A stretch of 10,479 nucleotides of DNA from Opitutales bacterium (GCA_021772595.1 JAJFLS010000515.1:1-10479); one strand, 5' to 3'. Positions 1-6,447 are shown, numbered from the stretch's first letter. Made by a program: numbers and translations. The notes: generated from the sequence alone by a model not told the origin.

Positions 1-537
1 CGTAGAAAGGTTTATTGCGCCGCCCGGGGAACCCACGCCATAGATCGTGCCAGCTGGTCCCTTTGCAATGTCAATACGCTCGGTGATGATGTTGTCCATC
101 TTTATATCCGTACCCCAATCGAGGTTGTCTACCTGGAAGGACGCGCGAAATCCGCGGATGGACACAGCGGATTGTTGAAACCGGAAACGCTCGGCACCCC
201 CGTATTGGATGGCCTCGTCGCTGCCAAACGCATTGACGTCGTCAAGCAAATCTTTGGTCAGAGTAGTGATCTTTAGTGGAATACGCGTTAGAGGAATAGA
301 TATGCGAGTCCCCGATACGGATTCCTGAGCTAGATAAGTTAGCGAGTCGGACTCGTTAACTTCGAATGGCGAGAGCTCATACACTTTCTCGTCTCCTGAC
401 TCGTCTTGGGCGCTTACGGTTGCTAGACTGCTCGCAAATGCGAGAGCTGCAAGACCCTTCAGGGTCTTGGAAACCAGTTTTTTGGCCTTCGTATCCTCTT
501 TTTGGATATTTGGGCCTACTACGGTTAGTTCTTTCAT
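1..537 (-). CDS. TonB-dependent outer-membrane receptor, N-terminal part (3' end outside window)
   Basis: Outer-membrane receptor that would import a ligand using TonB energy. The frame stays open for 179 codons to the window edge. Residues 1-44 form a signal peptide: a long charged n-region, a hydrophobic core (LKGLAALAFASSLA), and a likely cut after VSA-Q. Next comes KVYELSPFEVNESD (about 51-64), which resembles the TonB-box region of Opitutae receptors, then SGTRI. The plug domain follows: SVSIRGFR near 126, VDNLDWG, then ERIDIAKGPAGTIYGVGSPGGAINL near the end. This matches the classic ERIEV-RGP-YG-G--GGxIN plug motif. The barrel lies outside the window. The ATG at 537 is chosen because it leaves a normal signal peptide. 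An in-frame ATG at 570 would add 11 residues, and neither start has a clear Shine-Dalgarno. It is divergent from the AraC-type regulator, which may control it. Ligand unknown; a saccharide or siderophore is possible. Confidence 0.9.
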   Translation of the reverse strand, partial: MKELTVVGPNIQKEDTKAKKLVSKTLKGLAALAFASSLATVSAQDESGDEKVYELSPFEVNESDSLTYLAQESVSGTRISIPLTRIPLKITTLTKDLLDDVNAFGSDEAIQYGGAERFRFQQSAVSIRGFRASFQVDNLDWGTDIKMDNIITERIDIAKGPAGTIYGVGSPGGAINLST

Positions 538-676
538 GGATCGTGTCGTATTTGTATTGATTAGGAGCATCCACGTTTCGATTCCAAAGATGGAAATCGC
601 TACGGGTGCGACATGGAGGTAATATCCATAAAGTTTATCAGATCATTCTTGATTATGAATGCCTATCGTTGGCATA

Positions 677-698
677 ATAATGGACTATCTTGGTAAAA
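677..698 (+). repeat. 22-bp direct repeat, copy 1 (putative AraC-family operator)
   Basis: The sequence ATAATGGACTATCTTGG plus TAAAA is identical in 677-698 and 717-738. The spacing is exactly 40 bp start to start, close to four helical turns. Paired direct repeats of about 17-22 bp beside a regulator gene are the usual operator layout for AraC-family proteins. Binding by the neighbouring regulator is inferred. Confidence 0.6.
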
Positions 699-716
699 CT
701 GTATAACTTTGACTAC

Positions 717-738
717 ATAATGGACTATCTTGGTAAAA
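717..738 (+). repeat. 22-bp direct repeat, copy 2 (putative AraC-family operator)
   Basis: This is the second exact copy, ending 39 bp before the regulator's start codon. That position would overlap or abut the regulator's own promoter and suits autoregulation. A TGGAC/GTCCA inverted pair (721-725 and 742-746) also spans this copy and its right flank. Functional assignment is inferred. Confidence 0.6.
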
Positions 739-777
739 ACCGTCCAATAAATCGAATATCGCATCCATACAAATAAG

Positions 778-1662
778 ATGAGTCGCCCTTCACATTGGAA
801 GCTAACCCCTGACGCCATTCGCCATATCATTCCTCGCACATGGATGGACGAATTGAAAGAGCACCCCTTGACTGCGGGATTATACCCGACGAGTTTCGGC
901 TACTATCCGCACGCAACCGAGCACTCAATGGTGCGCAATGCTCACGATGACTGGCTTTTACTCTATTGCGTCGAAGGTCGTGCCACTCTCGAAGCGGACG
1001 AGAAAACGTATTCTATCAAAAAGGGAGATTTGGTTATCCTGCCCTTTGGACTTAATCACCGGTATTGGGCAGATGACGATGATCCCTGGTCCGTTTACTG
1101 GCTTCATTTTGAAGGAAATAGAGCGAATGATTTCCTTCAAAACCTAAAGAGACCAGACGAATCCCCCGTATGGCATTTAGGCCTACAAGCATATCTCATC
1201 GAAAGCTTCCAATCTCTATTTGAGATCAGAGAAAAATCCTATCGGATGGACGCTTATATTTACGAATCTAGCCTACTGCGGCAGATGCTCAGCTTCCTTG
1301 GCCAGATTCAAGTTTCTCCAGAGTCAAATGTAAATACCCATCTAAACCTAGACGATGTGCACGCCTATATGCAGCAGGAAATAATGAAGACGCTGGACCT
1401 CGATGAGCTGGCGTCGCATTTCAATATGTCGAGATTCTATTTCGCGAAAGTCTACCAGAAACTCTCGGGCACATCTCCCATTTCCTATTTCATTTCTCGA
1501 AAGATAAAGCACGCTTGCTTCCTCCTTGACACGACTACTAAGTCCATCGGGGAAATCGCAGATGAACTGGACTATTCAGATGCCTATTATTTCTCCCGAT
1601 TGTTTAAACGAAAAATGGGATACTCACCGAAACATTATAGATTATTGAATCATCGACTGTGA
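778..1662 (+). CDS. AraC-family transcriptional regulator with cupin sensor domain
   Basis: Cytoplasmic DNA-binding regulator of 294 aa, the usual length for AraC/XylS proteins with an effector domain. Residues 56-113 form the N-terminal cupin: LLLYCVEGRATLE, then the KKGDLVILPFGLNHRYW turn and VYWLHFEG, as in RhaR-like sugar sensors. Residues 190-290 form the C-terminal double helix-turn-helix. The first is near 207-228 (LDLDELASHFNMSRFYFAK). The second is near 256-280 (SIGEIADELDYSDAYYFSRLFKRKMG), followed by the family-typical GYSPKHYR. The ATG at 778 fits the domain edges, though its upstream AAATAAG is a weak ribosome binding site. The gene is divergent from the receptor, with two direct repeats between, so it may control the receptor and itself. 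Family is certain; effector and targets are inferred. Confidence 0.95.
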   Translation: MSRPSHWKLTPDAIRHIIPRTWMDELKEHPLTAGLYPTSFGYYPHATEHSMVRNAHDDWLLLYCVEGRATLEADEKTYSIKKGDLVILPFGLNHRYWADDDDPWSVYWLHFEGNRANDFLQNLKRPDESPVWHLGLQAYLIESFQSLFEIREKSYRMDAYIYESSLLRQMLSFLGQIQVSPESNVNTHLNLDDVHAYMQQEIMKTLDLDELASHFNMSRFYFAKVYQKLSGTSPISYFISRKIKHACFLLDTTTKSIGEIADELDYSDAYYFSRLFKRKMGYSPKHYRLLNHRL

Positions 1663-1832
1663 TAAGGCTCCTCAACCTCTGTCGCTACATGCGAAGGCGC
1701 TTCATTTGCTCGCATACGAATTTTCAATAATCTACCCCAGTGCAAGCACCATAAGCGCTAACTTAAGGTTTCTTAGGTTGTCAACCACGCCGCATCCGCC
1801 CTTCGACGAGCTCAGGATCTTTGACGTCGTAG

Positions 1833-1854
1833 CTACACGGTGGCAGCCGTGTGG
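1833..1854. repeat. Small hairpin in intergenic region
   Basis: CTACACGG (1833-1840) pairs with CCGTGTGG (1847-1854) across the loop TGGCAG, with one G-U pair. No T-run follows on either strand, so it is not a standard intrinsic terminator. It lies 17 bp after the CCTTCGAC-type motif. Confidence 0.45.
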
Positions 1855-1949
1855 AATCTGCAATGTTGTCCCAAATAGAGCTTAAGCGAGACGACCTGTA
1901 TCCGCGACTTGTCACGACGTATCGAAGAGGAGACGGAAGCGACCCCCAC

Positions 1950-1964
1950 GTCGCCTTTGGCGAC
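1950..1964. repeat. Small perfect hairpin GTCGCC-TTT-GGCGAC
   Basis: A perfect 6-bp GC-rich stem (1950-1955 with 1959-1964) closes a TTT loop. No T-tract follows, so terminator function is unlikely. It may be part of a dispersed intergenic repeat. Confidence 0.45.
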
Positions 1965-2069
1965 CCTGACCAATTAATCTGCTGACAAGCTTGTCCAAAA
2001 GCCTCACACGATCACTTTAAGAGATGTTGGAATTCAAACTTTGTTAGGATATAAGTAACTACCAGTGTG

Positions 2070-2142
2070 GGAGAAATAGCCGAAAGTTGTGGATGAGGGC
2101 GAGCTAGGCGCGTCATCATCCACAACTTTCGGCTTTTTCTCC
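2070..2142. terminator. Long inverted repeat, 27-bp arms, possible bidirectional terminator
   Basis: The left arm at 2070-2096 and right arm at 2116-2142 are complementary at 26 of 27 positions, the only mismatch being 2077 against 2135. The inner 19 bp (2078-2096 with 2116-2134, AGCCGAAAGTTGTGGATGA and its complement) are perfect. The loop is 19 nt (2097-2115). T-rich tracts flank the core on both strands (TTTTT at 2134-2138; TATTTCTCC on the reverse strand), as in a bidirectional terminator. It sits between the end of the plus-strand regulator and the end of the minus-strand small gene, so termination is reasonable. The stem is far longer than usual for a terminator, so a miniature inverted-repeat element or a structured RNA is also possible. 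Confidence 0.55.
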
Positions 2143-2234
2143 GAGCAACGATTTGAGTTCGTCTTTATTTTTGCACTGCACTTTTGCCAGGGACTGGGTG
2201 AAACTGCAAAAAAAACACTGGGCCACTATTACCG

Positions 2235-2543
2235 TTACTGGCTTCCCGTTAACAATGGGAGGCTTGTATTTTCATTGGAGCGTTGCGCTATTACGCAAAA
2301 CGATAAGTGGATGGATTGTTCATCATCCGTTACCTCATTACGCCTACTGGCACGCCAGCAGGCTCGATGCTTGCGAAACCAATTGAACATTGCCCTATCG
2401 ATACCAATGTCCTGTCCAAGTCTCTCCGACTCCAGCCACTTATGTCTCAGAATCTCATCGCGCTCAGCGAGAAACTCCTGATAGAGACTCGAATGTTTCA
2501 CAAACTCGTATGGGTCATTCAGCTGTGATTTATCTGTTTTCAT
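2235..2543 (-). CDS. Small conserved-looking protein of unknown function (102 aa)
   Basis: I cannot assign a function. Residues 9-67 are charged and probably helical, with NDPYEFV, then EILRHKWLESERLGQDIG (about 30-47), AMFNWFRKHR and WRASRR. This W-x-ESE-x2-G-x-DIG followed by W-x3-HR-x3-WR looks like a family of small bacterial proteins I have seen in Verrucomicrobiota and other phyla, but I cannot name it with confidence. The last 35 residues look unlike the rest and may be a non-conserved tail. The ATG at 2543 is preferred over the GTG at 2558. GAGG of the strong AGGAGGTGAGG lies 9 nt before the ATG, whereas the same motif abuts the GTG and cannot serve it. No signal peptide or membrane segment is seen. 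It is probably transcribed alone, since 141 bp separate it from the upstream hydrolase gene. Confidence 0.7.
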   Translation of the reverse strand: MKTDKSQLNDPYEFVKHSSLYQEFLAERDEILRHKWLESERLGQDIGIDRAMFNWFRKHRACWRASRRNEVTDDEQSIHLSFCVIAQRSNENTSLPLLTGSQ

Positions 2544-2552
2544 AATCAATAT

Positions 2553-2563
2553 CCTCACCTCCT
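2553..2563 (-). promoter_or_regulatory. Strong Shine-Dalgarno for the 102-aa protein
   Basis: On the minus strand this reads AGGAGGTGAGG. Its last four bases, GAGG, end 9 nt before the ATG at 2543. It is the strongest ribosome binding site seen in the window and decides the start codon. Confidence 0.7.
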
Positions 2564-2684
2564 GCCGTCTAATTTGTTCTCTCGATATAGGCTAAGATAC
2601 TACACAAACAAAACTAAAATTTATGATGCCTCCTAGTATAAGTGATCGGAAATTTTGAAACTACGAGGTTTATACGAACCTTCA

Positions 2685-3536
2685 TCATTCATCCCAGTCC
2701 TTAACCTTCTGCTTTTGCGAACCGAGGTGATCGATGTAGAGTTCCACGACATCTCCCTTTTTCAGGAACTGCGGCGGTTTCATCCCGCCGCCAATACCAG
2801 GCGGCGTACCAGTAGTGACGAAGTCGCCCGCTTCGAGCGTCATGAACTGCGAAAGATAATGAACGATGAAGTTGCAATTGAAGATCATCGTGGATGAAGA
2901 CCCATTCTGCATTTGCTCGCCGTTCACATGAAGCTTCATCTTGAGGTCGTTCACATCAGGGACCTCATCCTTGGTCACTAGATAAGGACCGATCGGATTG
3001 AAGGTATTGCAGGATTTCCCTTTTACCCATTGTCCGCCGCGCTCCAGTTGGAATTCGCGCTCCGAAACATCGTGCGATACGGCGTAACCAACGATGCAGT
3101 CCTCGGCCTCCGCTTCCGAGTTCAGGTAACTGGCATCTTTCCCAATCACGATACCCAATTCCACTTCCCAATCCGTTTTTTTGCTATTTCTTGGTATCTG
3201 GACATCATCATAGGGACCGACAACCGTATTGGACCCTTTGAGAAAAACGATGGGCTCCTCGGGAATCGCCATGCCCGACTCTTTGGCATGGTCGCTATAA
3301 TTGAGACCGATGCATACTACCTTTCCGGGACGTTTAATCGGGGCGCCCCAACGTTCATTCTCCGAGACATCGGGGAGTTCATTATTTCTAATAATTTCCT
3401 CCAATTTTCGAACCTCATCATGATTGAAAAAATCACGATCGTAGTCGCTGAAATGAGCGGAAACGTCCTTTCGAACGCCATCGATTTCAATCCCTGGCTT
3501 TTCCTGCCCAAACGGGCCAAATCTTATTAATTTCAT
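2685..3536 (-). CDS. FAH-family hydrolase, 2,4-diketo-3-deoxy-sugar-acid hydrolase-like
   Basis: Cytoplasmic metal-dependent enzyme of the fumarylacetoacetate hydrolase family, 283 aa, full length for the group. It begins MKLIRFGPFGQEKPG, typical of the branch containing 2,4-diketo-3-deoxy-L-fuconate/rhamnonate hydrolases, which split a diketo acid into pyruvate and lactate. The branch is often auto-labelled ureidoglycolate lyase. The FAH domain spans about 72-278. Expected Mg/Mn ligands are E124 and E126 in DWEVELG and D156 in HDVSERE. The catalytic-lid segment GLNYSDHAKE carries H83 and E86. KGKSCNTFNPIGP and FVTTGTPPGIG complete the active site. It is the last gene of the minus-strand block, 17 bp after the transporter stop, so cotranscription is likely. 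The neighbouring SDR could make its diketo substrate. Family is sure; the exact substrate is an inference from similarity of style, since no sugar-acid dehydratase gene is in view. Confidence 0.9.
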   Translation of the reverse strand: MKLIRFGPFGQEKPGIEIDGVRKDVSAHFSDYDRDFFNHDEVRKLEEIIRNNELPDVSENERWGAPIKRPGKVVCIGLNYSDHAKESGMAIPEEPIVFLKGSNTVVGPYDDVQIPRNSKKTDWEVELGIVIGKDASYLNSEAEAEDCIVGYAVSHDVSEREFQLERGGQWVKGKSCNTFNPIGPYLVTKDEVPDVNDLKMKLHVNGEQMQNGSSSTMIFNCNFIVHYLSQFMTLEAGDFVTTGTPPGIGGGMKPPQFLKKGDVVELYIDHLGSQKQKVKDWDE

Positions 3537-3553
3537 TATGGGCTGCTTTCGTT

Positions 3554-4843
3554 TTAGTCGTGTCCGATCAGGGTTTTGTCCTTAAAGAATAGCATGAAAA
3601 ATACGATCAATGCCGCCGCCATTCCGATGGGAATAAGCCAAATGGTATGCCAGTCATGCCCGACTCCATCGCCAATCGCGATGGCGTAATGATCCACCAC
3701 AAGTCCTGCCACCTTGCTGCCCAAGAACCAGCCAAGGCCAAAAGTAATGAACGAGTTTAGACCCTGGGCCTGAGACTGTATGCTCTTGTCCGCCTTTTGG
3801 TCCGTATACAATTGACCGGTGACAAAGAAGAAATCGAAGCACGGCCCGTGCAGGATTAGGCCAATCAGGACGATTATCCAAGCGGAGGTTTCCCAATCGC
3901 CATACGAGAAACAGACGAATCGGGCAATCCACGCGAACATGCCGATAAGCAACATCTTCTTCACCCCAAGACGCACGAAAAAGAACGGCATGATGACTAA
4001 AAACACAACCTCCATCATCTGTCCTGTGCTTTGCCAGAAAGCAGCGCCCTTCATGCTGGGAAATTCATTGAGGTACATATTGGCAAATGCCCAGTAGAAC
4101 ATTGCCGGAAAAAAGATGAGGAATGACGAGACCGCAAAGATGGCGAAGTTCTTGTCCTTGAAAAGACGCAAGGCCTTTAAACCCAGGATGTCCGCAATAC
4201 TGGCCTCGTCGCCCTTGCCTTCCGGTAGCGTCTGCGGAAGGGCAAACGCGAATAGACCTGCGGCAATTCCGATCGCCGCTCCGAAATAAAGCGGAATGAC
4301 CGATTGCTCGAAGGGAATCGAATTCCCCAACGCCGCATTGATTTGATCGCTGAAGAGCGTCACCGCACTGACCGTTATCCAACCAAAGGTACCCATCACC
4401 CGAATGGCCGGGAATTCCTTGGCCGTATTCTTCATCTGGCGAAATGCAATGCTATTAGTCAACGCCCAGGTAGGCATGTAGCAAATAAAATGGGCCAGCA
4501 GCAACCAATAGAATATTCCGAGGACCGGTTCGCCTAAGGCATTTTTGACCGCCAGTCCATCCGGACCGACCGAGGCCTTTGCCGCAAAAACCAAAAGAAT
4601 ACCTGCGACAATATTAAGCGTCGCTAGCAGCTTCTGAGCCTGAAAGAATCGATCCGCGAACATGCCAATGAAAAACGGCGCGATAATGCCGCCAAGGGCA
4701 AAGGTGCCGTATACATTGCCAATACTATCCGCGCTGTATCCAACAGAACTCAAGTAGGTGGCTAGTGGAATCATCCATATTCCATTAAACGCATACTGAA
4801 GAAACATCATTACGCTCAACTTTATTCGAGTTCCTTTATCCAT
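3554..4843 (-). CDS. MFS transporter, nucleoside:H+ symporter (NupG-like) family
   Basis: Inner-membrane permease of 429 aa with about 12 predicted membrane helices, probably a proton-coupled importer. Helices are visible near 8-30, 42-62, 72-90, 108-130, 148-165, 185-203, then 233-256, 275-292, 297-314, 320-340, 362-385 and 400-421. A charged loop at about 205-232 separates the two halves. FLQYAFNGIWMIPLATYL in helix 1, GMFADRFF after helix 2, the HGPCFDFFFVTGQLYTD segment (332-348), SQAQGLNSFITFGLGWFLG and the late HDWHTIWLIP are the landmarks of NupG/XapB-type symporters. It lies 33 bp after the preceding gene and 17 bp before the hydrolase. Members in Verrucomicrobiota and Planctomycetes often sit in catabolic clusters, so the solute need not be a nucleoside. 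It is likely the uptake step for the cluster's substrate. Confidence 0.9.
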   Translation of the reverse strand: MDKGTRIKLSVMMFLQYAFNGIWMIPLATYLSSVGYSADSIGNVYGTFALGGIIAPFFIGMFADRFFQAQKLLATLNIVAGILLVFAAKASVGPDGLAVKNALGEPVLGIFYWLLLAHFICYMPTWALTNSIAFRQMKNTAKEFPAIRVMGTFGWITVSAVTLFSDQINAALGNSIPFEQSVIPLYFGAAIGIAAGLFAFALPQTLPEGKGDEASIADILGLKALRLFKDKNFAIFAVSSFLIFFPAMFYWAFANMYLNEFPSMKGAAFWQSTGQMMEVVFLVIMPFFFVRLGVKKMLLIGMFAWIARFVCFSYGDWETSAWIIVLIGLILHGPCFDFFFVTGQLYTDQKADKSIQSQAQGLNSFITFGLGWFLGSKVAGLVVDHYAIAIGDGVGHDWHTIWLIPIGMAAALIVFFMLFFKDKTLIGHD

Positions 4844-4876
4844 ATATATTCTTCAGTTTTTATTGCTTACCAGTGC

Positions 4877-5581
4877 TTATTCATCGGGAGAGCGAAGGTA
4901 ATACTCAATGGAGTACTCATCGATCAGAGCTTTCCCATCCCGCTTCAACAGTTCCGAAAACGCTCCATCCCTCCGATCCTCAACAATGGCTTCCCGCCCA
5001 GCAGAGTAGCTATTCTCAATGAAGATCAGGTAGCGCTTGTAGGAATTATTCTCGCCGTAAATCGCCTTCTCAGCGGTTTTAATCTGAGCGATGTGGTCGT
5101 TAATTTCATAAAACCTGGCAGAGCTAACGCCCTCCCCTTGAAGATCCTCGAGGATTGCTTCCGCCTGCTCGACAGTGATTTCCACATCGCTATCCAGGCG
5201 AATCGTCAGCAGCCAGGTCGCCTTGAAAAAATCGCTTTCGCCACATGAGGAAAGCAGCCTATAGATCCCTCGCAAGGGTTTACGAAAATGAGCCAAGGCT
5301 TCGCTTGTCCACGGAGTAGGATCGTCCAAAGAGCCAAGATAGGCCTGACTTTCCAGAACGTCCACCGCTTCGGTTTCGTACATCATGAGAAAACCGGGAG
5401 CCCCTTCAGCCCCCAAGTAACGACGCCCTTCAATAAAACCCGGAATGGATACGCGTTCCGGCATGTGCTCTAAATTGTGCCACTGCCTGTATCTAGGGAT
5501 ATACGCTTCATCGATATCCGAATAGAAAGCCATCAGCCCCTCACCTAAGTTACGCTTTTTCGCTGTCATGCCTAGTTCCAT
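4877..5581 (-). CDS. Two-module ferredoxin-like-fold (dimeric alpha-beta barrel type) protein, function unknown
   Basis: A 234-aa protein that looks like two alpha-beta-barrel modules in tandem. The N-module (about 15-110) has LMAFYSDIDEAYIPRYRQW, then WHNLEHMPERVSIPGFIEGRRY (34-55), and then a strand, FLMMYETE. The W-x-N-x-EH-x-PER-x4-PGF-x2-GRRY motif is shared by a group of uncharacterised EthD/DUF4286-like proteins seen in catabolic clusters. The C-module (about 120-225) starts with FKATWLLTIRL and ends with DEYSIEYYL but lacks the histidine motif. Such folds include isomerases, decyclases and monooxygenases as well as non-catalytic proteins, so I give no reaction. The ATG at 5581 overlaps the SDR stop (TGATG), indicating translational coupling. 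TTG at 5584 and ATG at 5569 are alternatives. The tight coupling suggests it acts with the SDR in one pathway. Confidence 0.8.
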   Translation of the reverse strand: MELGMTAKKRNLGEGLMAFYSDIDEAYIPRYRQWHNLEHMPERVSIPGFIEGRRYLGAEGAPGFLMMYETEAVDVLESQAYLGSLDDPTPWTSEALAHFRKPLRGIYRLLSSCGESDFFKATWLLTIRLDSDVEITVEQAEAILEDLQGEGVSSARFYEINDHIAQIKTAEKAIYGENNSYKRYLIFIENSYSAGREAIVEDRRDGAFSELLKRDGKALIDEYSIEYYLRSPDE

Positions 5582-6357
5582 CAAATGTAGACCGACGTTA
5601 GCCCACCATCAACGTAGAGCGTCTGCCCGGTAATAAAGCTGCTCGTGTCGGAGGCAAGGAAGAGGGCCGGTCCCACCAGATCCTCGGGACGTCCCCAACG
5701 TGCGACGGGTGTGCGGCCGTTCACCTTATCGACGACTTCCTGGTCTTTACGAATGTCAGCGGTTAATTCCGTTTCGATAAACCCAGGACCAATCCCGTTT
5801 ACCGTCACCCCCGATTCTCCGAATTCGGCTGACAAGACGCGGATCAGATTGACAAGACCCGCCTTGGCCGAGCAATAAGGGGCCAAGCCCGCCCGCCCGT
5901 GCAGCGCCAACATGGAAGCGACGAAGATGAGTCGGCCCCGACCACGCTTCACCATACCCGCTCCCGCATGTTTCGCTATGCCAAAATGCGATACCAAATT
6001 CTCATCTACAATGCGGGAAAAGGTTTCCCTATCGAGGGTATCAACCGTTTCACGGTGCTGCGTACCCGCATTGCTGATACAAATATCCAGTTGACCCGCT
6101 TTGTCTTCGATTTCCTTAAACGCCGCTACGACCGCAGACTCTTCGGTGACATCAAAGGGCAATGGGTATACGTTCGCATTTTCAACGGAAGCCAATATTC
6201 GATCAATGGCCGACGATACGGAATCCGCTAAGAGATCATTGACAAAGACGGTCGCACCCGCTCTGGCGAACCCTTCCGCAATGGCGAAACCAATTCCCCG
6301 AGCGCTGCCCGTAACCAAAACGGATTTCCCTGTATAATTATAATTGTCGGTACTCAT
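5581..6357 (-). CDS. Short-chain dehydrogenase/reductase (SDR), classical type
   Basis: Cytoplasmic NAD(P)-dependent oxidoreductase interconverting an alcohol and a ketone; 258 aa, standard for classical SDRs. The Rossmann motif TGSARGIG is at 16-23, NAG at 96-98, and the active-site set is N120, S148, Y161 and K165 (YCSAK). D41, just after strand two (FVND), suggests preference for NAD over NADP. PGFIETELT follows at 191-199, and the C-terminal SSFITGQTLYVDGG is typical. It resembles gluconate-5-dehydrogenase and 3-oxoacyl-reductase-like SDRs. Next to the FAH hydrolase, a 2-keto-3-deoxy-sugar-acid 4-dehydrogenase role is reasonable, but SDR sequence alone does not fix the substrate. The gene overlaps the following reading frame by one base. 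A 221-bp spacer with a repeat hairpin separates it from the CoA-transferase gene upstream, so it may have its own promoter or be subject to processing. The ribosome binding site is weak. Confidence 0.93.
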   Translation of the reverse strand: MSTDNYNYTGKSVLVTGSARGIGFAIAEGFARAGATVFVNDLLADSVSSAIDRILASVENANVYPLPFDVTEESAVVAAFKEIEDKAGQLDICISNAGTQHRETVDTLDRETFSRIVDENLVSHFGIAKHAGAGMVKRGRGRLIFVASMLALHGRAGLAPYCSAKAGLVNLIRVLSAEFGESGVTVNGIGPGFIETELTADIRKDQEVVDKVNGRTPVARWGRPEDLVGPALFLASDTSSFITGQTLYVDGGLTSVYI

Positions 6358-6375
6358 TATCTTAAACGTTCCATA

Positions 6376-6447
6376 AACCGCAGAGTACGCTGAGGTCGCA
6401 GAGGAAATTCTAGTGCAGACTCAGCGATCTCTGCGTCCTCTGCGGTT
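6376..6447. repeat. Imperfect hairpin made of 9-nt CGCWGAG-NN units
   Basis: Arms 6376-6403 and 6420-6447 are complementary at 24 of 28 positions around a 16-nt loop. Each arm contains three CGCAGAG or CGCTGAG cores spaced exactly 9 nt (starting at 6379, 6388 and 6397; on the opposite strand ending at 6420, 6429 and 6438). Intergenic elements of this CGCAGAG-type with 9-nt period are familiar to me from Verrucomicrobiota and some other bacteria. Their role is not established. Here it separates two genes of the same orientation, where it could end transcription, stabilise mRNA ends, or be a passive repeat. The sequence beside it lacks a clear T-run. Confidence 0.75.

Larger units (their letters stand above)
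538..777. promoter_or_regulatory. Divergent control region between receptor and AraC-type regulator
   Basis: This is a 240-bp gap between two divergently transcribed genes, so promoters for both should lie here. It is AT-rich on the regulator side and holds a 22-bp direct repeat (677-698 and 717-738). It also holds a short inverted repeat, ATGCC (659-663) and GGCAT (671-675), and an ATCA/TGAT pair at 642-653. A poor -35-like TTGACT sits at 709-714, but I see no convincing -10 at proper spacing, so no transcription start is proposed. A gene-scale ORF is absent. Confidence 0.6.
1663..2234. other. 572-bp gap without a convincing gene; several palindromic segments
   Basis: No ORF here has family features or a ribosome binding site. 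The stretch contains CCCTTCGACGAGCTCAGG at 1799-1816, which resembles the CCTTCGAC-AGCTCAGG motifs dispersed in many bacterial genomes. It has a hairpin at 1833-1854 with an 8-bp stem including one G-U pair and a 6-nt loop. Another hairpin lies at 1950-1964, GTCGCC-TTT-GGCGAC. The long inverted repeat at 2070-2142 follows. The density of small palindromes suggests accumulated intergenic repeats or a decayed region. Confidence 0.5.

Noticed and set aside
613..696. 27-codon plus-strand ORF in the receptor/regulator gap
   Set aside because: It has no Shine-Dalgarno, overlaps the direct repeat, and its content follows the AT-rich operator region; a leader peptide cannot be supported.
2089..2481. 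130-aa plus-strand ORF starting inside the long inverted repeat
   Set aside because: It begins with GTG in the stem without a ribosome binding site, runs antisense to the small gene with the strong Shine-Dalgarno, and shows no family motif.
2544..2558. GTG start at 2558 giving 107 aa for the small protein
   Set aside because: The Shine-Dalgarno overlaps and abuts this GTG, whereas it is well placed for the ATG at 2543.
3030..3530. 166-aa plus-strand ORF
   Set aside because: It is antisense to the FAH hydrolase, which has all its catalytic residues; no ribosome binding site or family pattern.
6376..6447. CRISPR array from the repeated CGCWGAG units
   Set aside because: Units are 9 nt without spacers and are arranged in two inverted arms; no cas genes are present.
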